Shown here: positions 24,701 through 36,776 of the stretch, piece by piece | Layout of the letters: every line of letters begins with the position of its first letter | Numbering within the stretch: the stretch's first letter is position 1 | DNA from: Rhynochetos jubatus | Lineage: Eukaryota; Chordata; Aves; Eurypygiformes; Rhynochetidae | NCBI GenBank assembly: GCA_027574665.1 | Contig: CM050651.1 | Span: 1,241,501-1,305,500 of the forward strand | Length of the DNA: 64,000 bases | Direction: 5' to 3' | Translations under genes and position numbers: made by a program | The notes under the pieces: model-generated | What the model was told of the DNA's origin: nothing | Databases searched by the model: none | The model's input: the letters and a program-made list of their open reading frames with translations, nothing else

Positions 24701-27472
24701 AACATGCCACCCGACCCCAGCTTCCTGGAGCTGCTGATGATGGAGGTGGACCAGTTTGCACTCACGGCCCTCACCCTGGACAAGCTGGCTGCTGAGGAGT
24801 TGGAGTCTCCCTCGGACCTCCTGATCTTCAAGCTCACCTCTATCTGGCCCAGTGACCCGCGGCAGCAAGGCTTCCTGCCCAGCAGTGATGATCCCAGCTG
24901 CCCCCTCGTTGCCTTCTTGCAGCAGGAGGTGAGGGAACCTGAAGATTGCCTACCAGACCCCTACCCTGGACTCAGACCAGGAGTGTCTTTTCCAGGTGTA
25001 AATGCTGGACCCTGATGGTGCCTCCTCAGAGCCTTTTGCTTTCATGATGCTGGTAAAGCCCATGAACACATTGGCCCCTGTGACTGGCCCATAGCTGATG
25101 CTCTTTGAGGGCTAGTCCCAGCCCCTGTCTGGCAACTTGGAGATCAGTGATGAGGACAGTCAGAGGTGAATGTCTGGGTCACACGGGGTCTGCAGTATGG
25201 GAAGCTGGAGGTACTGGGCGTAGTGCCCAGCCACACGTACTTCACTGCTGCAGAGCTAGCAGCAGGACAAGTGATTTACCAGCATGACAGCAGCAAGCAC
25301 ACCTACAGCGACATTGTTTTCCACATGGCAGATGGGCAGCACCAGGTTGAATTTCTGTACTCCATCACCATTGCTCCTGATGACCATCAGCCACTGCTGC
25401 TGAGTGAAAATACGGGGCTGGGGATGAGTGAACACCAGACTGTCCAAATCTCACCTTTTGTCCTTAGTGCCACAGACACTGAGTCAGATACCTCTATCCT
25501 GTTTGTCCTGGTTGGGGACTCCGCAGTGTTCTTGCTACACTCTCAGCACTTTGGTGAGCTGCTGCTGCAACAGGCAGAGCAACATGCGTTTTATGACAGC
25601 AAAGAAAGCGGAGCAGGTTTGAAGAGTGTCTCCTCTTCCTCCCTGTGATACTTTGTGGAGGATGAACATGTGTATGAGAGGGTGGTGAACGAGTGGCTGC
25701 AGCAGGACATCCTTGATGGGAGGCTGTTCTTCAGGCACATGGGAGCTCACAGTGCCAGCCCAGTGGTGTCAACTATGTGCAGAGCATTCGCAAAGGAGTG
25801 GAGCCTGTGAAGAACAGATTCACTTTCCAGTGAATGTGGTGGCATTAACTTTTCACAACAGTTCCTCCCCGTTGTCATCATCCCCACCAATACTGAAAAG
25901 CTGAAGATGTTTGTGCATGAATTCATGGTGCTTGAGGGGATGAGCCTGGTGATTGATACCCCCCCATCCTCAATGGAGCCGATGCAGACATGCCTCCAGA
26001 TGAACTGCATTTTGTTATCACTGTCCCTCCTAAGCATGGGCTGACTGTGCAGCAGCTGTCCACAGATATCGTCCCTGTTCCCAGCTTCACCCTGAGAGAG
26101 ATCCAGGAGGCTTCCAGCATTGCATATGAACATGATGACTTGGAGACAACAGAAGGTAGCTTCCAAATTCAGCTGACAGATGGACTCCACAAAGTAGAAC
26201 ATGCCAATTGTGGTGATCCCAGTAGACAATGAGACCCCTAGGATGGCAATCAGCAATGGTCTGGAGGTAGAGATTGGCAAGTCAAAGGTCACCCCTAGTC
26301 AAGACCTTAAAGCCACAGATATTGATTCAGAGGACAAGAGCCTTGTTTATGTCATCCATTTGGCACCTGTGCAGGGTTTGTTACAGCATCTGAACAGACA
26401 AGAGGAAGTGCTGTGCAACACTACACAAGGCACAAACTTCACACAAGATGATTTAGGCCAGGGTTTTATCCGCTGTGTTCATACTGGCCTACATGGAGTG
26501 CATGATCTGATTAAATTTGATGTTACTGATGATATTAATGCCTTGGTAGACTACTTCTCTATTACCTTTGGTAGAGTTGATATAGTCTTCCCTGAGGTGA
26601 TCAACAAGGTTGTACTCTGAAAGAAGGTGGAAAGGTGACACTCTCAATTGATCTACTCAGCACAAGTGATGTTAACAGTCCTGATGAAAGTTTGCATTTT
26701 GATGTCACCCGATTCCCAACCTGGGCTCACTTGGAGAGCTCAGCCCTGGAGTACCTGTTGTTTCCTTTACTAAGCTCCAACTTGCTGGCAACAAGATATA
26801 CTAAATTCACACTGCAGAGGAAGATCTTCACACTGAAGATGGACAGTTTTGAGTTTGAAGTGACAGATGGGTATAACCCAGTGTTATGTACCTTCAGGGT
26901 CTCCATCACAGATGTGGACAATAAAAAGCCAATTCTGTTGGTGATCTAGTTGTTGAGGAAGGGAAGACTAGGCTGACCACCCCTTTTGAGCTCTCTGTGG
27001 AAGACTGGGATACACCTGATCATTTACTTCTATTCGTGGTCACTCAGGTTCCAGTGCATGGCCAGATTTTGTACAATAGCAGCTACCCTGCCACCAGTTT
27101 CACCAAGCAGGACTTGAATGAGAATCTTGTCAGCTACAGACATGATGGTACAGAAACAGCCAGGATAGTTTCTCCTTCTCTGTGACTGATGGGACCCACA
27201 CAAACCTTTATGTTTTCCCTGACACTAGCAAGGAGATCCATCAACGCCAGATGATGAGGATTCAGATCAACTCACTGGACAACAGGGTGCCCCTACTCTG
27301 AGAAGACTTCCAGAAGGGCACCTCGGCTTCCTGATCACTAGTAAGGCACTAAAAGCAGAGGACTGAGATCGCCCACACAAGCTATTGAAATACAAAATAA
27401 CAGATGGGCCGGATCATGGCTTCATTGTTAATGCTGGCCTTGGAAATGCAAGGTTGCATTTATGCAAGGTTG
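23979..27472 (+). pseudogene. FREM-like exon 1: signal peptide, N-terminal domain and CSPG repeats, broken
   Basis: A hydrophobic signal-like segment ([12 protein letters not shown]) is followed by the family N-terminal block with [11 protein letters not shown] and PGDRCAV. Later blocks include [96 protein letters not shown] and [17 protein letters not shown], all CSPG-repeat signatures. In the family this is one giant exon. Visible breaks: TGA 24192-24194, a frame change near 24.56 kb, TAA 24692-24694, frame changes near 24.94, 25.1 and 26.19 kb, a stop near 25.83 kb, a 1-base shift just before 26618, a shift near 26.94 kb, and stops after 27.29 kb. The open stretches at 25166-25648 and 26201-26620 are the longest survivors. 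Near 25.76 kb the reading jumps over several repeats. The exon end is uncertain: an 11-bp direct repeat (27446-27456, 27462-27472) lies there. Confidence 0.85.
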
Positions 27473-29317
27473 GTGCTGATGGTTGTATTTGCTTATAAAC
27501 ATTGGGCTCAATGGGCTGTTATTTTGTGTTATATTATTTGGTTCTTTATTTCAGGGTATGTAGAAAATAATGTCTTTTAAACTACAAAGTATATGCAAAT
27601 GACCAGTCTCAGAACACATGCATTTTAGAACTGAAGCTTTGTTTTACCTATGAAGACACAGTAGAAAAGTTCTGTTGTATGTACATGCATTGGTGTGTTT
27701 CCTGCTGTGTGTTAAATGTACGTCTTACTGTGTACATAGCATGGTACTGCTCATAAGAAGATGGGATAAAATCTGGAGTGGTGATTTGCAGATCCCGCAC
27801 CAGTTTCTTTTTGTACATGTTTGCCTGCCTGGAAATTAAACCCAGGCTCAAAAATGGCTGTTGTCTTCAGAGAAAACCAATTGGAAAGGTGCTTCACTTT
27901 TCTGCACAGCACTGGATCTAGTATTAAAAAAGAAGATGGGAAATCCAGTATAGCCTCAGTAATTTGGGTGACACTTCATGTGGTTCTGTTCCACACAGAA
28001 AGCTTGATAGGCAGGGAGGCCTCCTTCAGGTCAGCTCCACCAAACCTGTGCAGAGGGGGAAGCCTCAGAGGATGGTGGGGCACAGTGACAGCAGCCAGAC
28101 TCCCTATAAATGTCCCTGTATTCCTGGGGTTTGCTGGGGTTTTAGGACTGTCATTAATTTGTCATAGCTAGGGTAGTATGTGGAGAGTTTGCACAAGGAA
28201 ACTTCCAGCACAGAGTTTGCCTGCCTACAGTGTGTTTTGACTATCAGCAGAGGGGGACAATGTTTACCAAAATTCTCATTAGACACTGTAATAGGATTAG
28301 AGGTCTCCATTATTTTTATGTGCTCAGGTATGTTACCTTTCTTTTGCAAGAAAAAACAATATGGGGAGAGAAAAAGTCTTTATCTCCATTTTATATATTT
28401 ATCTGTAACTTCCAGGTATGTTGTAGCTTTAAAATTATGGTAACATAATTTATTTTTGAAAGTCTGCTGTTCGTCTGCCAAGCTACAGTCTTGTGAGAAA
28501 TCATTTGCTATTCATTCAAGAATGTTTCAAACATTTTCAGCTGACAACACCCAAATCTACCATGCCAGAACCAAGAGCAATGCATAATCCCAGGGGAGTA
28601 AGTCTTCTAGTAGATCAGAATTAGCTCTAGAACAGCTTAATGCTCAATGGACTATAGAGAACATTTGGGTTTGCCCCAAACGCTTTTATATCAAGCAAAA
28701 TTGTTTTTTGTTTAATTAAAATAAAATCAAAAGTAGAAGACTTCTCTGAAGTCTTCAGAGGGATGAAATGGGGCATAAGATAATACAGCTGCAACTTTAG
28801 GGTAATAGAAGTATCCTGATGGTTTCCCTAATTCTCGGGGAATATCAAATCAAAATTTTATTGACTTTTAGACCTATATGTGATTTGTTTAATACATTCT
28901 CATATTCATTCCCAATGTACCTGCAGCAGTTTTGTGTATCATAGAAGAGCTTAAAAAAATTGATTAAAGATAATTGATCTTTAAAAAATGGGCAGATCTT
29001 TACTCCCAATATATTCAACTTAGTTATAGCAAAGTAATTCTTCCTGATGTGACTTTAGTATTTTAAAAGATATATTTTTGGTAAAACTCTATCTCACTGT
29101 CTTTTTGCTGTTGTTCTTTGAGCTGATAACTAAATTTGTGTCGTGTTGCTGAGTACAGACCAGTGTAAGAAACCATAAAAGTTTGGTTGCTGAAACGTTT
29201 TATCCATAAATTAGCCAATTAACTAATGGGTAATCAAATAGTAAAGGTAGAATGAACTATGTCCTATGATCTATAGTAAAATTCTGTGTTGATTCATTTA
29301 GCATATTCTTTTCTTAG
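27473..29317. other. First intron of the FREM-like pseudogene
   Basis: About 1.8 kb between the decayed end of exon 1 and the clear acceptor of exon 2 (TTCTTTTCTTAG, AG at 29316-29317). The donor at the 5' side cannot be placed with confidence. No element or other gene is seen. Confidence 0.55.
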
Positions 29318-29407
29318 CTGATATTGATGAAATGAAGATCAGCTACATCCTGAAGGAAGGTGATAATGCTACCAGTGACATCTTCTATTTCTCTATTAAA
29401 GAAAACG
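29318..29407 (+). pseudogene. FREM-like exon 2 (end of last CSPG repeat), donor lost
   Basis: Thirty codons, open throughout, read ADIDEMKISYILKEGDNATS and then DIFYFSIKEN. This matches the segment that closes the last CSPG repeat in FREM2/FREM3. The acceptor is good: a pyrimidine tract with AG at 29316-29317. By comparison with the start of the next exon, the exon should end at 29407 with one base of a split codon. The following two bases are AT (29408-29409) in the context G|ATGAGA, where a normal donor would be G|GTGAGA. One GT-to-AT change would abolish splicing here, though the coding part is undamaged. Confidence 0.8.
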
Positions 29408-32400
29408 ATGAGATTAAAATGATTAATTATACATATTTTAGAATTACACTATCTAGAAGATTGTGTCACATAAGTAATCTGTTATTTCTTTGTATGTAAT
29501 ACATAAAAGTGCCATGAACACATAGGAACACAAATCAGGATTTTTTATGCATTTTAATGTATAATGTCACAGTTAATGCAAACTGCTGTGGCAAGCTATG
29601 AACGCTTAGTAGGATATCCTGTTGTCACAATACTGTTAGTTCAGTGGCCTTTATGGAGGACTGTTGGCAGTGACAATCAGTCCCTCATGGTGAGCTGTGC
29701 ACATTATAAATATTCAACCATGCAAGGTGGAGCATTGGTGGTTTTGTAATCATAGCCCACTATTGAATGAAAAGAGAAAATTTATGCTAACCTCTGTTAC
29801 ATAAGGAGTTCAGTTGATCTAGATCATGACTGAGATCCTGGCAAAATGGTACAATAGGCCAATTAAGTCCATTTTGCTCTTATTTATACAGAAGCACATC
29901 CTCGTTTTGCAGAGTTAGTTATCGTTTTAAAGGCTTCAGTGAACCAGTGATGATTTATATCAGCCGATATGTGTATGTTGTGATTTTTTGCATACTCCTT
30001 TTGTGACTCTTATTTTAAAATCTGTTGTTTGTGTATTATTGTTTTTCTGATAGGCTGTAATACTTTCCCCAATCATCCACATGAATTAAGTTCATTGAGA
30101 ATTCATCAAACTTTTACACAATTTCCTCTTAATTAGAAGCAGACAGGAAGATTTGTACAATAAGTTTGCAGTTCAGCTAGATAACTTATTTGTAAGGATC
30201 TGCCTTCAGAACAATCTTTGTAAACTGTTGGTTGTTTTTTTTTTTTTTTATGTAATCCTGGGTGCATAGAACATGTCAGAATAGCATTCTAATACAGCAT
30301 TTGACAGGAAGTTACATTTGTATTTTCTAAAGGGCCTCAAAATAAGTGTGAAACACCATTAAAATATTTTGTTCAAAGTTGTGAGACTCGATAAAAAGAA
30401 ATCCACATTGATAGTTATGAGGATGGTCACCGAAATGCAACAGCTTCTTTGACTTTGCTAAGGGTTCCTATTCTAATTATTGCAAACTAGAAAATGTATA
30501 TCTTGATCTTTTGAAAACTAGTTATTACTTTCTATCTATAATCAGTCTGTTTCTGTTCTTGTAGCAGTATAAATAATTGTAATTTTATGTGCACTGTTTG
30601 CTATTAACCAATCCAGCCGCAGACAAGTATGTAGCTGTGAAATAAGCATTGTGTTAGGGATTAAGGACCATCTTGTGCTTTGGTTAGCTGAAACGTTTTA
30701 ATTAGCTGAGATGAACCTGTTCATTTCATGACTTGCAGATGAATACGAGCACCTTGGATATGGCCTCCAGTGTTTTCTTTATCCCATCTGTAGGGCAACA
30801 CTTAGTGTTTTTGAGCAGTGCACTGAGGGTTTCAGTTAGCAAAACAACGAAATTTTTGTTTATTTTCAGTTGTCCAAGAAGTAATTGAACGTTTGGAAAC
30901 AGTCATTTGGTATTGTCACGTTGCTCATATATGAAAGATTATGTCGCTTAAGGGACATTAAAAACATTTGCAATATCAGCTCAACCACGCCTCCGGCTTG
31001 TTGTGATCCTGTCAAGGACCAGTTTCTCATGTTTACAACTGAAGATGCAATAGTAGGCAGCTGAGAATGTGCACAGTATTCATAGCTTGAAGGAAATTAT
31101 TTCCTTTCTAGTTAATGTTTTGGGTAAGCAAATCGTTCAGCTGTTGTTACACTGGGCTTCAGGAAACTGGAAGACCTGATTCAAAAGCAAAGAATGCACC
31201 AACCCATTCCTCGCGGCTGGCACCTTATATGCTTGTCAACTTTTCAGCTGGAAATATCTTCTCTTTTAGGAGCCAGTGGAGTAATTGGGAGACAAAGCTA
31301 TGACAGACTGAAAATGGCATTTGGTTTGTGCCTTCTCTGGTTGTGCTGAAAGAAAAAGGTTGAACATTGGAGAGCTGAGGGGGATGGAAAAAAGTTAAAT
31401 TTTGCAAGCTATTTTCTGTCTCTTTTTAAAGTAGTGTGCAACCAATGCCCTTAAAATCAAATGGGGCTATTAATTTAAGAGGGATTGGAGATTCATTCTT
31501 TGTCTATTTTTGCTTACATTTCAGCTAGCACCCAGGCAAAGGTGCTGTGAACTGCTACCTATGTTTTTATAGGCATCTTATTTTGCTGTCACTTGATCAA
31601 TATACAAGTCTTTGTGCCATGATTAAGTGGGGTAATATAATAATGATGAGGAACAATGAGGAAAAAGGAATGACGTGGCTGAACAGATGGTAATTCTTAT
31701 TCCCTATACACCCAGGGACACAAAGGGAGTCAGTTACTAGATGTTTCTATTAACAGCACTTTCAGTCTCTGCTAAATGGAGTGATTCTTTCAGTTAGATT
31801 ACTTCATCCTCTGTCTGTTCCAGATATCAACAGAGTAAGAAAAGCTCTGGCAATAAATGTATACAGCTATGCTTATAACAAAAGTATGTACTGACTGAAG
31901 GGTTGCTGTATACTGATGTGACTGGCACTGCTACGGGAAGAGTATGTGGCTACAGGAAGTTGTGCTGAGTGAGTAATATCTGGAAATTCAGTTAAAACTT
32001 GTTTGGTGTGGGAAAGAAGGTTGAAAAGTCAATGCTGTCATTACTGTTATAGCACAAGGAAATGTCTTTTTAAGAAATTCTATCTGCATTAATCTTTTGA
32101 TGGCTTTGGTGCTTAAAAATACATTTAACATATCCCCTCAGGGGCATTTACCTCCAAAGGGAGTGCCCGGAAGAAGGCACAACTGTAATAGCTGTTGTAC
32201 AACTCAGGAAAGAATACCTGAAGGCCCAGCAGGAGGGGACAATGTACACTGCTTTAGTACATTTTGCAACTCTTTCAGCAACACTGAAGAAAGAGCCTGC
32301 TATTTTCTGTGGGTTTATGTTCTAGCTTCTGACATTCTCCTAAAAGCATTTAATTTTGCATCACTACAAAGGAAACTGTGCAACAAAATGTGTGGGTGCA

Positions 32401-35400
32401 TGCATATCGAATGTTAGGAGTGCGTTTTCTCTGTCTCATCACTTCCCTTGCACAAACACAATCAGGTTTTTCCAGACAGAAGTTTCACCCTTTTATGGGA
32501 GAGTATACCTTTTGAGTAACAGTATTTTGTCTAATCTGAGGGTAAAAAAGCTGACGTGGTTCTTTATCTGGATAACTACTTGTTCTGCTGTTTAAGAGGG
32601 CTGCTGGGAAACCTTTATCAGTGACATGTGAGAAACACTTTGCTGAAAGCTGCCAGCCATTCTATCCCTCTAACTTGAGGAAACTGTTCCCGTTCCTGCC
32701 ATTAAACTGAAGATTTTGGCAGAAGTATTGGAATTTTAGCCTACTAATTATGGTGTACACTGGCAGATGTGATTTGTGAGTGTTAGTGTTGAGCTTCCTG
32801 TTCATTTCACAGACCGAATGTTGGTACAAATTGACTACAAAGTAGGTAAGGTTCGGCTGGTTCTAATGGTTTATTCCTGGGTTGAGTAGACAAATAGCAT
32901 AACATTGTTTGCTCAAAGATTTGCAATGGAGCAATGACATGCAGCAAACCTAAGGTGGTTAATTTTGACTTTACCATATTTGATTTTAGAAGCATTTGTT
33001 ATTTTTCCTTGTTGATTTTTATGCAAAGATTGGCTTAGTTAGACTTGGTTAGTCCAGTGCCTCTCCTCCTGGTTTGTGTTCTGTGATATTTTGTAAGAGT
33101 AACTCTTTTATTTACCTGTAGAACTCACCTTTTTCATTTTGTAGTTTTTTAGTACACTTAACCTTTTGACACTTCTGTCATTGCTGCCCTCTAGGCCTTG
33201 TTTTCAATTACTGCTACCAAAAGATTAATGAGAGTTTGCTGATACCAAAAGCTACAATGTTTTGCTGATGTAAACTTTGTGGGACTAGTTCAGATTTATT
33301 TCAAACCTTGTGTGGAATGCAATTTTAAAAGAATCCCCTTTGGATAAAGGAATTCTACCAAAATGGACTAAAGAACAATTGCAGTCCATACAATGTTAAA
33401 GAAAATATTGTATTATGTACTTCTAGCTACTGAAAAATAGCCCCAAACAAAGAAAAATGTAGAATATGATCTAATGTCTGAATTTGTTCAATGTGTGTTG
33501 CTCAATGTGGTCCGAGGTCCACAGGGTGAAAATCTGACCCGGCTCAAGTTAGTGGAAGCTTTGCTATTAATTCTTGTTGGCTTGGGATTTCACTCAAAGA
33601 TCTCACTCATATTTGATTGGCACTACTGTAAATAAATTGCATGGGGGAGGTGTGGTTTGGTGAAAACCCTATGGAAAACCTAAGAGTCTTTGTGTTTGCC
33701 AAAACACAAAATCTTGGTTTTTTTCCTAGAAATAATATTTCTACTCTGTAGTCAAAGTACCTTTTGGCTTTCTTTTGACTGGGCTTTGGAAATCCAGTTA
33801 GAATCCAAACCTGTATCCCTGCACATGGTGCTGCTTTGCTATTCGCCAGCCAGAGCTGTAAGGTTTCTTGACACAGCATTATTTGACACAACATAGATAT
33901 GTATACATACTTCATTCTTAATATGAAATACCTTTTCAATGAGGTAGTAATTATTTTTGTATCCCTTTCTTCTTTGTCTACTCCACTTTCTCAAAGGCCT
34001 TTTAAACTGTAGGAAGCAGAACTGTGTGCTGAGTTCTGGTTCTTAGTAATGTGGAGAAGTAAAATATCCTTGAAACTCCTAATTGTTATTCTCCCCTTCA
34101 TAAAACAACAGGTTCTCTAGCTCTAGTATGGCAGTGGAAGATGATTTATTATTGGGATTGTTTTGTGCTTTGCTTAATAGATCCTTTTCAGAAATACAGC
34201 TTTCTAGGACAAGGTGTCCCATTCCATATATACTAGCTGCTTTATATGTTAATAAGATCTACCAAAAAAAATCTCTGTAAAACTTTGTATTTGGTGGTAT
34301 TGAAACATAGGATTTGTCTTTGGACAAATGGATTTTACCTTCTGAGCAGCTCAGTTCAGCAATTTTTTCACTGTTCTTGCCTCTCGAACTTTTTTAACAA
34401 CCTCTTATCACCAAGTACTGTCACAAAAGATGTGCACCTGGACCACAAAAGGAGCTGATTAATATCCCACTGAGTGCTAGTCTTGGTTAATCCCATTTAG
34501 AAATAGTGCTTTCTGAAAGAAGTACTCTGAAGAGTACATGGGATTGCTTTTTAAAAACATGGTGCTCAGTCCTTTCTAGCAGCAATTTAGAAATTGGTTT
34601 AAGCTGCTTTAGAAAGCAGTTCCTTCTCATATAGTACAAGGCCATCCGTCTGCTGCTATTGACAAAAAAGGAATCTCTGCTGATCATTACTGTCCTTCCT
34701 AGATAATTAGTAATTTAAGCATCTCTTTGTAAAAAACAATGTTGTTGTTTAGGTTTTCAATCTCTGAAGATAGAAAGAATGATTCATTAATTTATAAGTG
34801 ATAGCTTTTTTTTTTCCTTGTGTTGTTGCCTCTTATCAATACTTAGTGTCATGGCAGGCCCTAAACATGAGATGGGAAAATGGGATGTGAAGGCTCTAAC
34901 AGGCAGTAGCTCAAAGAGGCTGATCTCTACCTGCTAACCAGTTCTGTTCTGATGACAACAGCAGCTACGAGAGACATGATACTTACAGACTAGCATCTCC
35001 TTTGAACGGGTACAAGCATAACTCCACGGGAGGGGGGTGTGTGTGAGTGAGCGGCTATGTGGTATTTAGTTGCTGGCTGAGATTAAACCATGACATCCTG
35101 ATACTCAGGAACTGATAATTTCTATTTCACACTAATTGCTCTCTGGTTTTCATTAGCTCATGTGTTGCTGTTTTCCAAATTGCTGCCTTCATGTCTTCAC
35201 TCAGATGTGCTTCGTATTTGCAGTGTTGCTGTCTCCTTGATTGTGGCTTTTTGACACCTAAGAACTTTGGTTCTTAAGTGCTAGAAGGTGATATTTGTAA
35301 AAGTCTCATTATTTTGTTATGTACAACTCCTATCCTTGCAGAGTAAAGCTCTTCTCTATAGAGTAGTCATAGGGTTCAAAGGCTGTGCTCTCTATGTGTG

Positions 35401-35401
35401 T
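29408..35401. other. Intron 2, part before the provirus
   Basis: About 6 kb of AT-rich intron with no exon found. It includes a 15-base T run at about 30235-30249. The part from 30.69 to 31.0 kb is of mixed composition and might contain a conserved noncoding element, but nothing in the sequence proves it. Confidence 0.5.
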
Positions 35402-35406
35402 GTAGC
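35402..35406. repeat. Left target-site duplication of the provirus (GTAGC)
   Basis: GTAGC directly precedes the TGTC start of the 5' LTR and is repeated exactly at 42251-42255, directly after the GACA end of the 3' LTR. A 5-bp duplication fits ERVL-type and some other integrases. Confidence 0.85.
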
Positions 35407-36068
35407 TGTCTTAGCTTTGCACCAGTTAGTCTATATTTTTGCACCAGTTAGTCTATATTTTGCTTCACCCCATATACATCAAGCTGGATACGTGGTGCCT
35501 ACCCTGGGGCCCTCAGCACTGCAGGACTGGTGGGGAAGGGGTGGGGATGTGGGTGGAAAGGGTTATGGTTGGGTATAAGGAAAGAGGAAGGGTCTGAGGG
35601 GGCTTTTGGCCAAGGGGGCTGGGGCTTTGTTTTTTGTGGGGACCTCGTGGTGAGTGGTTGGTGCTCCAGGCAGAGTGAGCGTCTTGCCGGGCAGATCAGT
35701 CTAGGAGTCGGGGTTTGAAAGTTTTCTTTTGTCCTCTTTTACTCTCCCTCCTTCTCTTGGCCCCCAGGCAGTTTCGTGGGGGGTTTGCTCCTTTTGGGTT
35801 GTTGTTGTTCCTCTTCCGTTCTCGGAGTGAGATCCTGTATCATTTGCTCTACCTTTTTCCTCTGTTCCTTGAATTACTCATTAGCACTAGCATTGTTAGT
35901 AACTCCCTAAGTTGCATTTATATAATTAAATAGTTCTTATCTCAACTCCTACGGGCTTGTCCTCGGTTTGTTCCTCCAACCCTTCCTCACTGGGGGGGGG
36001 GGGACGACACACGACGACACACACGGGTCAGAGTGGAAGAGCACCTGGTTGTGATAAAAACCATGACA
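35407..36068 (+). repeat. 5' LTR of the provirus (662 bp)
   Basis: It starts TGTCTTAGC and ends ACCATGACA, and it aligns along its full length with the 3' LTR. Compared with that copy it has an extra tandem copy of a 22-base unit near 35419-35461 (GCACCAGTTAGTCTATATTT repeated) and a different G/C/A-rich insert near 35.99-36.03 kb. A TATATAATTAAA stretch near 35.92 kb is a candidate promoter or poly-A region. Confidence 0.9.
35419..35461 (+). repeat. 22-bp tandem duplication inside the 5' LTR
   Basis: Two successive copies of a unit starting GCACCAGTTAGTC occur here, whereas the 3' LTR has one. The change therefore arose after integration or in the 5' copy alone. Confidence 0.8.
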
Positions 36069-36076
36069 GTCCTTTT

Positions 36077-36094
36077 TGGCGCACAACATGGGGC
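36077..36094 (+). other. Primer binding site, tRNA-Lys-like
   Basis: TGGCGCACAACATGGGGC lies 8 bases after the 5' LTR. It matches the complement of the 3' end of tRNA-Lys (the Lys1,2 type), as I know it, at 16 of 18 positions. It would prime minus-strand DNA synthesis. ERVL elements were named for a leucine primer, so a lysine type is notable. Confidence 0.7.
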
Positions 36095-36129
36095 TCAAAA
36101 GAGTTGAGATAAGGAACCAATTATAGTGT

Positions 36130-36504
36130 GTGATAAGTTCCTGCTTTAAAATGTATCTGTGGCTTCTCAAGTCTCTGAGTTCAGGGCTTTTCAAGCTGCT
36201 GACCAAACGGCAGGATCTGCTCCCCTATGTGCTAGTGATGATCTTGATTTTTTATGTGCGAGGTGGGCTGAGGGGGCTGGCCAGGCTGTTCTGTGTGCTG
36301 CTGATGCTGGCAGGGATACTCTGTCTCTATCTCTACTTAATACTGTCGGCTCCTTGGTACATCATGACTTATATCCTGGAGGTTTTCCACAATTACACCT
36401 CTCCCTTTCTCCCCTCAGGGACACAGCCGATAGAGGAGAGGTTATTTGGTGCTGGGGGGCACGTGGAAAAACTTTTTCAATTTTCCCCTCTCCTCTCGGT
36501 CTGA
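36130..36504 (+). CDS. Hydrophobic open frame ahead of gag (124 codons)
   Basis: An open frame in the proviral leader between the primer site and gag. The N-terminal part is basic and mixed (KSLSSGLFKLLTKRQD). Two strongly hydrophobic stretches follow (LPYVLVMILIFYV, and LFCVLLMLAGILCLYLYLIL), separated by a short basic loop, with a C-terminal tail bearing an NYTS sequon. It looks like a small two-pass membrane protein. I do not recognise the family. It overlaps no pol or gag domain, and a retroviral leader need not be open, so it may be an accessory gene or chance. A second short hydrophobic frame (about 36539-36652, LGISLLVNVLVAL) follows it in another frame. Confidence 0.4.
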   Translation: MISSCFKMYLWLLKSLSSGLFKLLTKRQDLLPYVLVMILIFYVRGGLRGLARLFCVLLMLAGILCLYLYLILSAPWYIMTYILEVFHNYTSPFLPSGTQPIEERLFGAGGHVEKLFQFSPLLSV

Positions 36505-36776
36505 TGGCAAAGGCATATGAGTTTTTCGGAAATTTTTCATGTGGTGGGGTGACCTATGGCTGGGGATCAGCTTGCTAGTGAATGTTTTAGTGGCTTTGGG
36601 CAAAGTTAGGGAAAAGTTTGGGAGCCCTGCACCCACCGGTCCCAGTGCCTGAGGCAGACGCAGGGTCTGTGCAGTCACCGGAGCTGCCTTAATGCGCAAA
36701 GGAGCAGCGCGGAGCCGTGCCGGGACCAAGCTCGTAACTTGAGCCCGCGTGGCCTCCAGCTTATGCGGCGGCTCCA

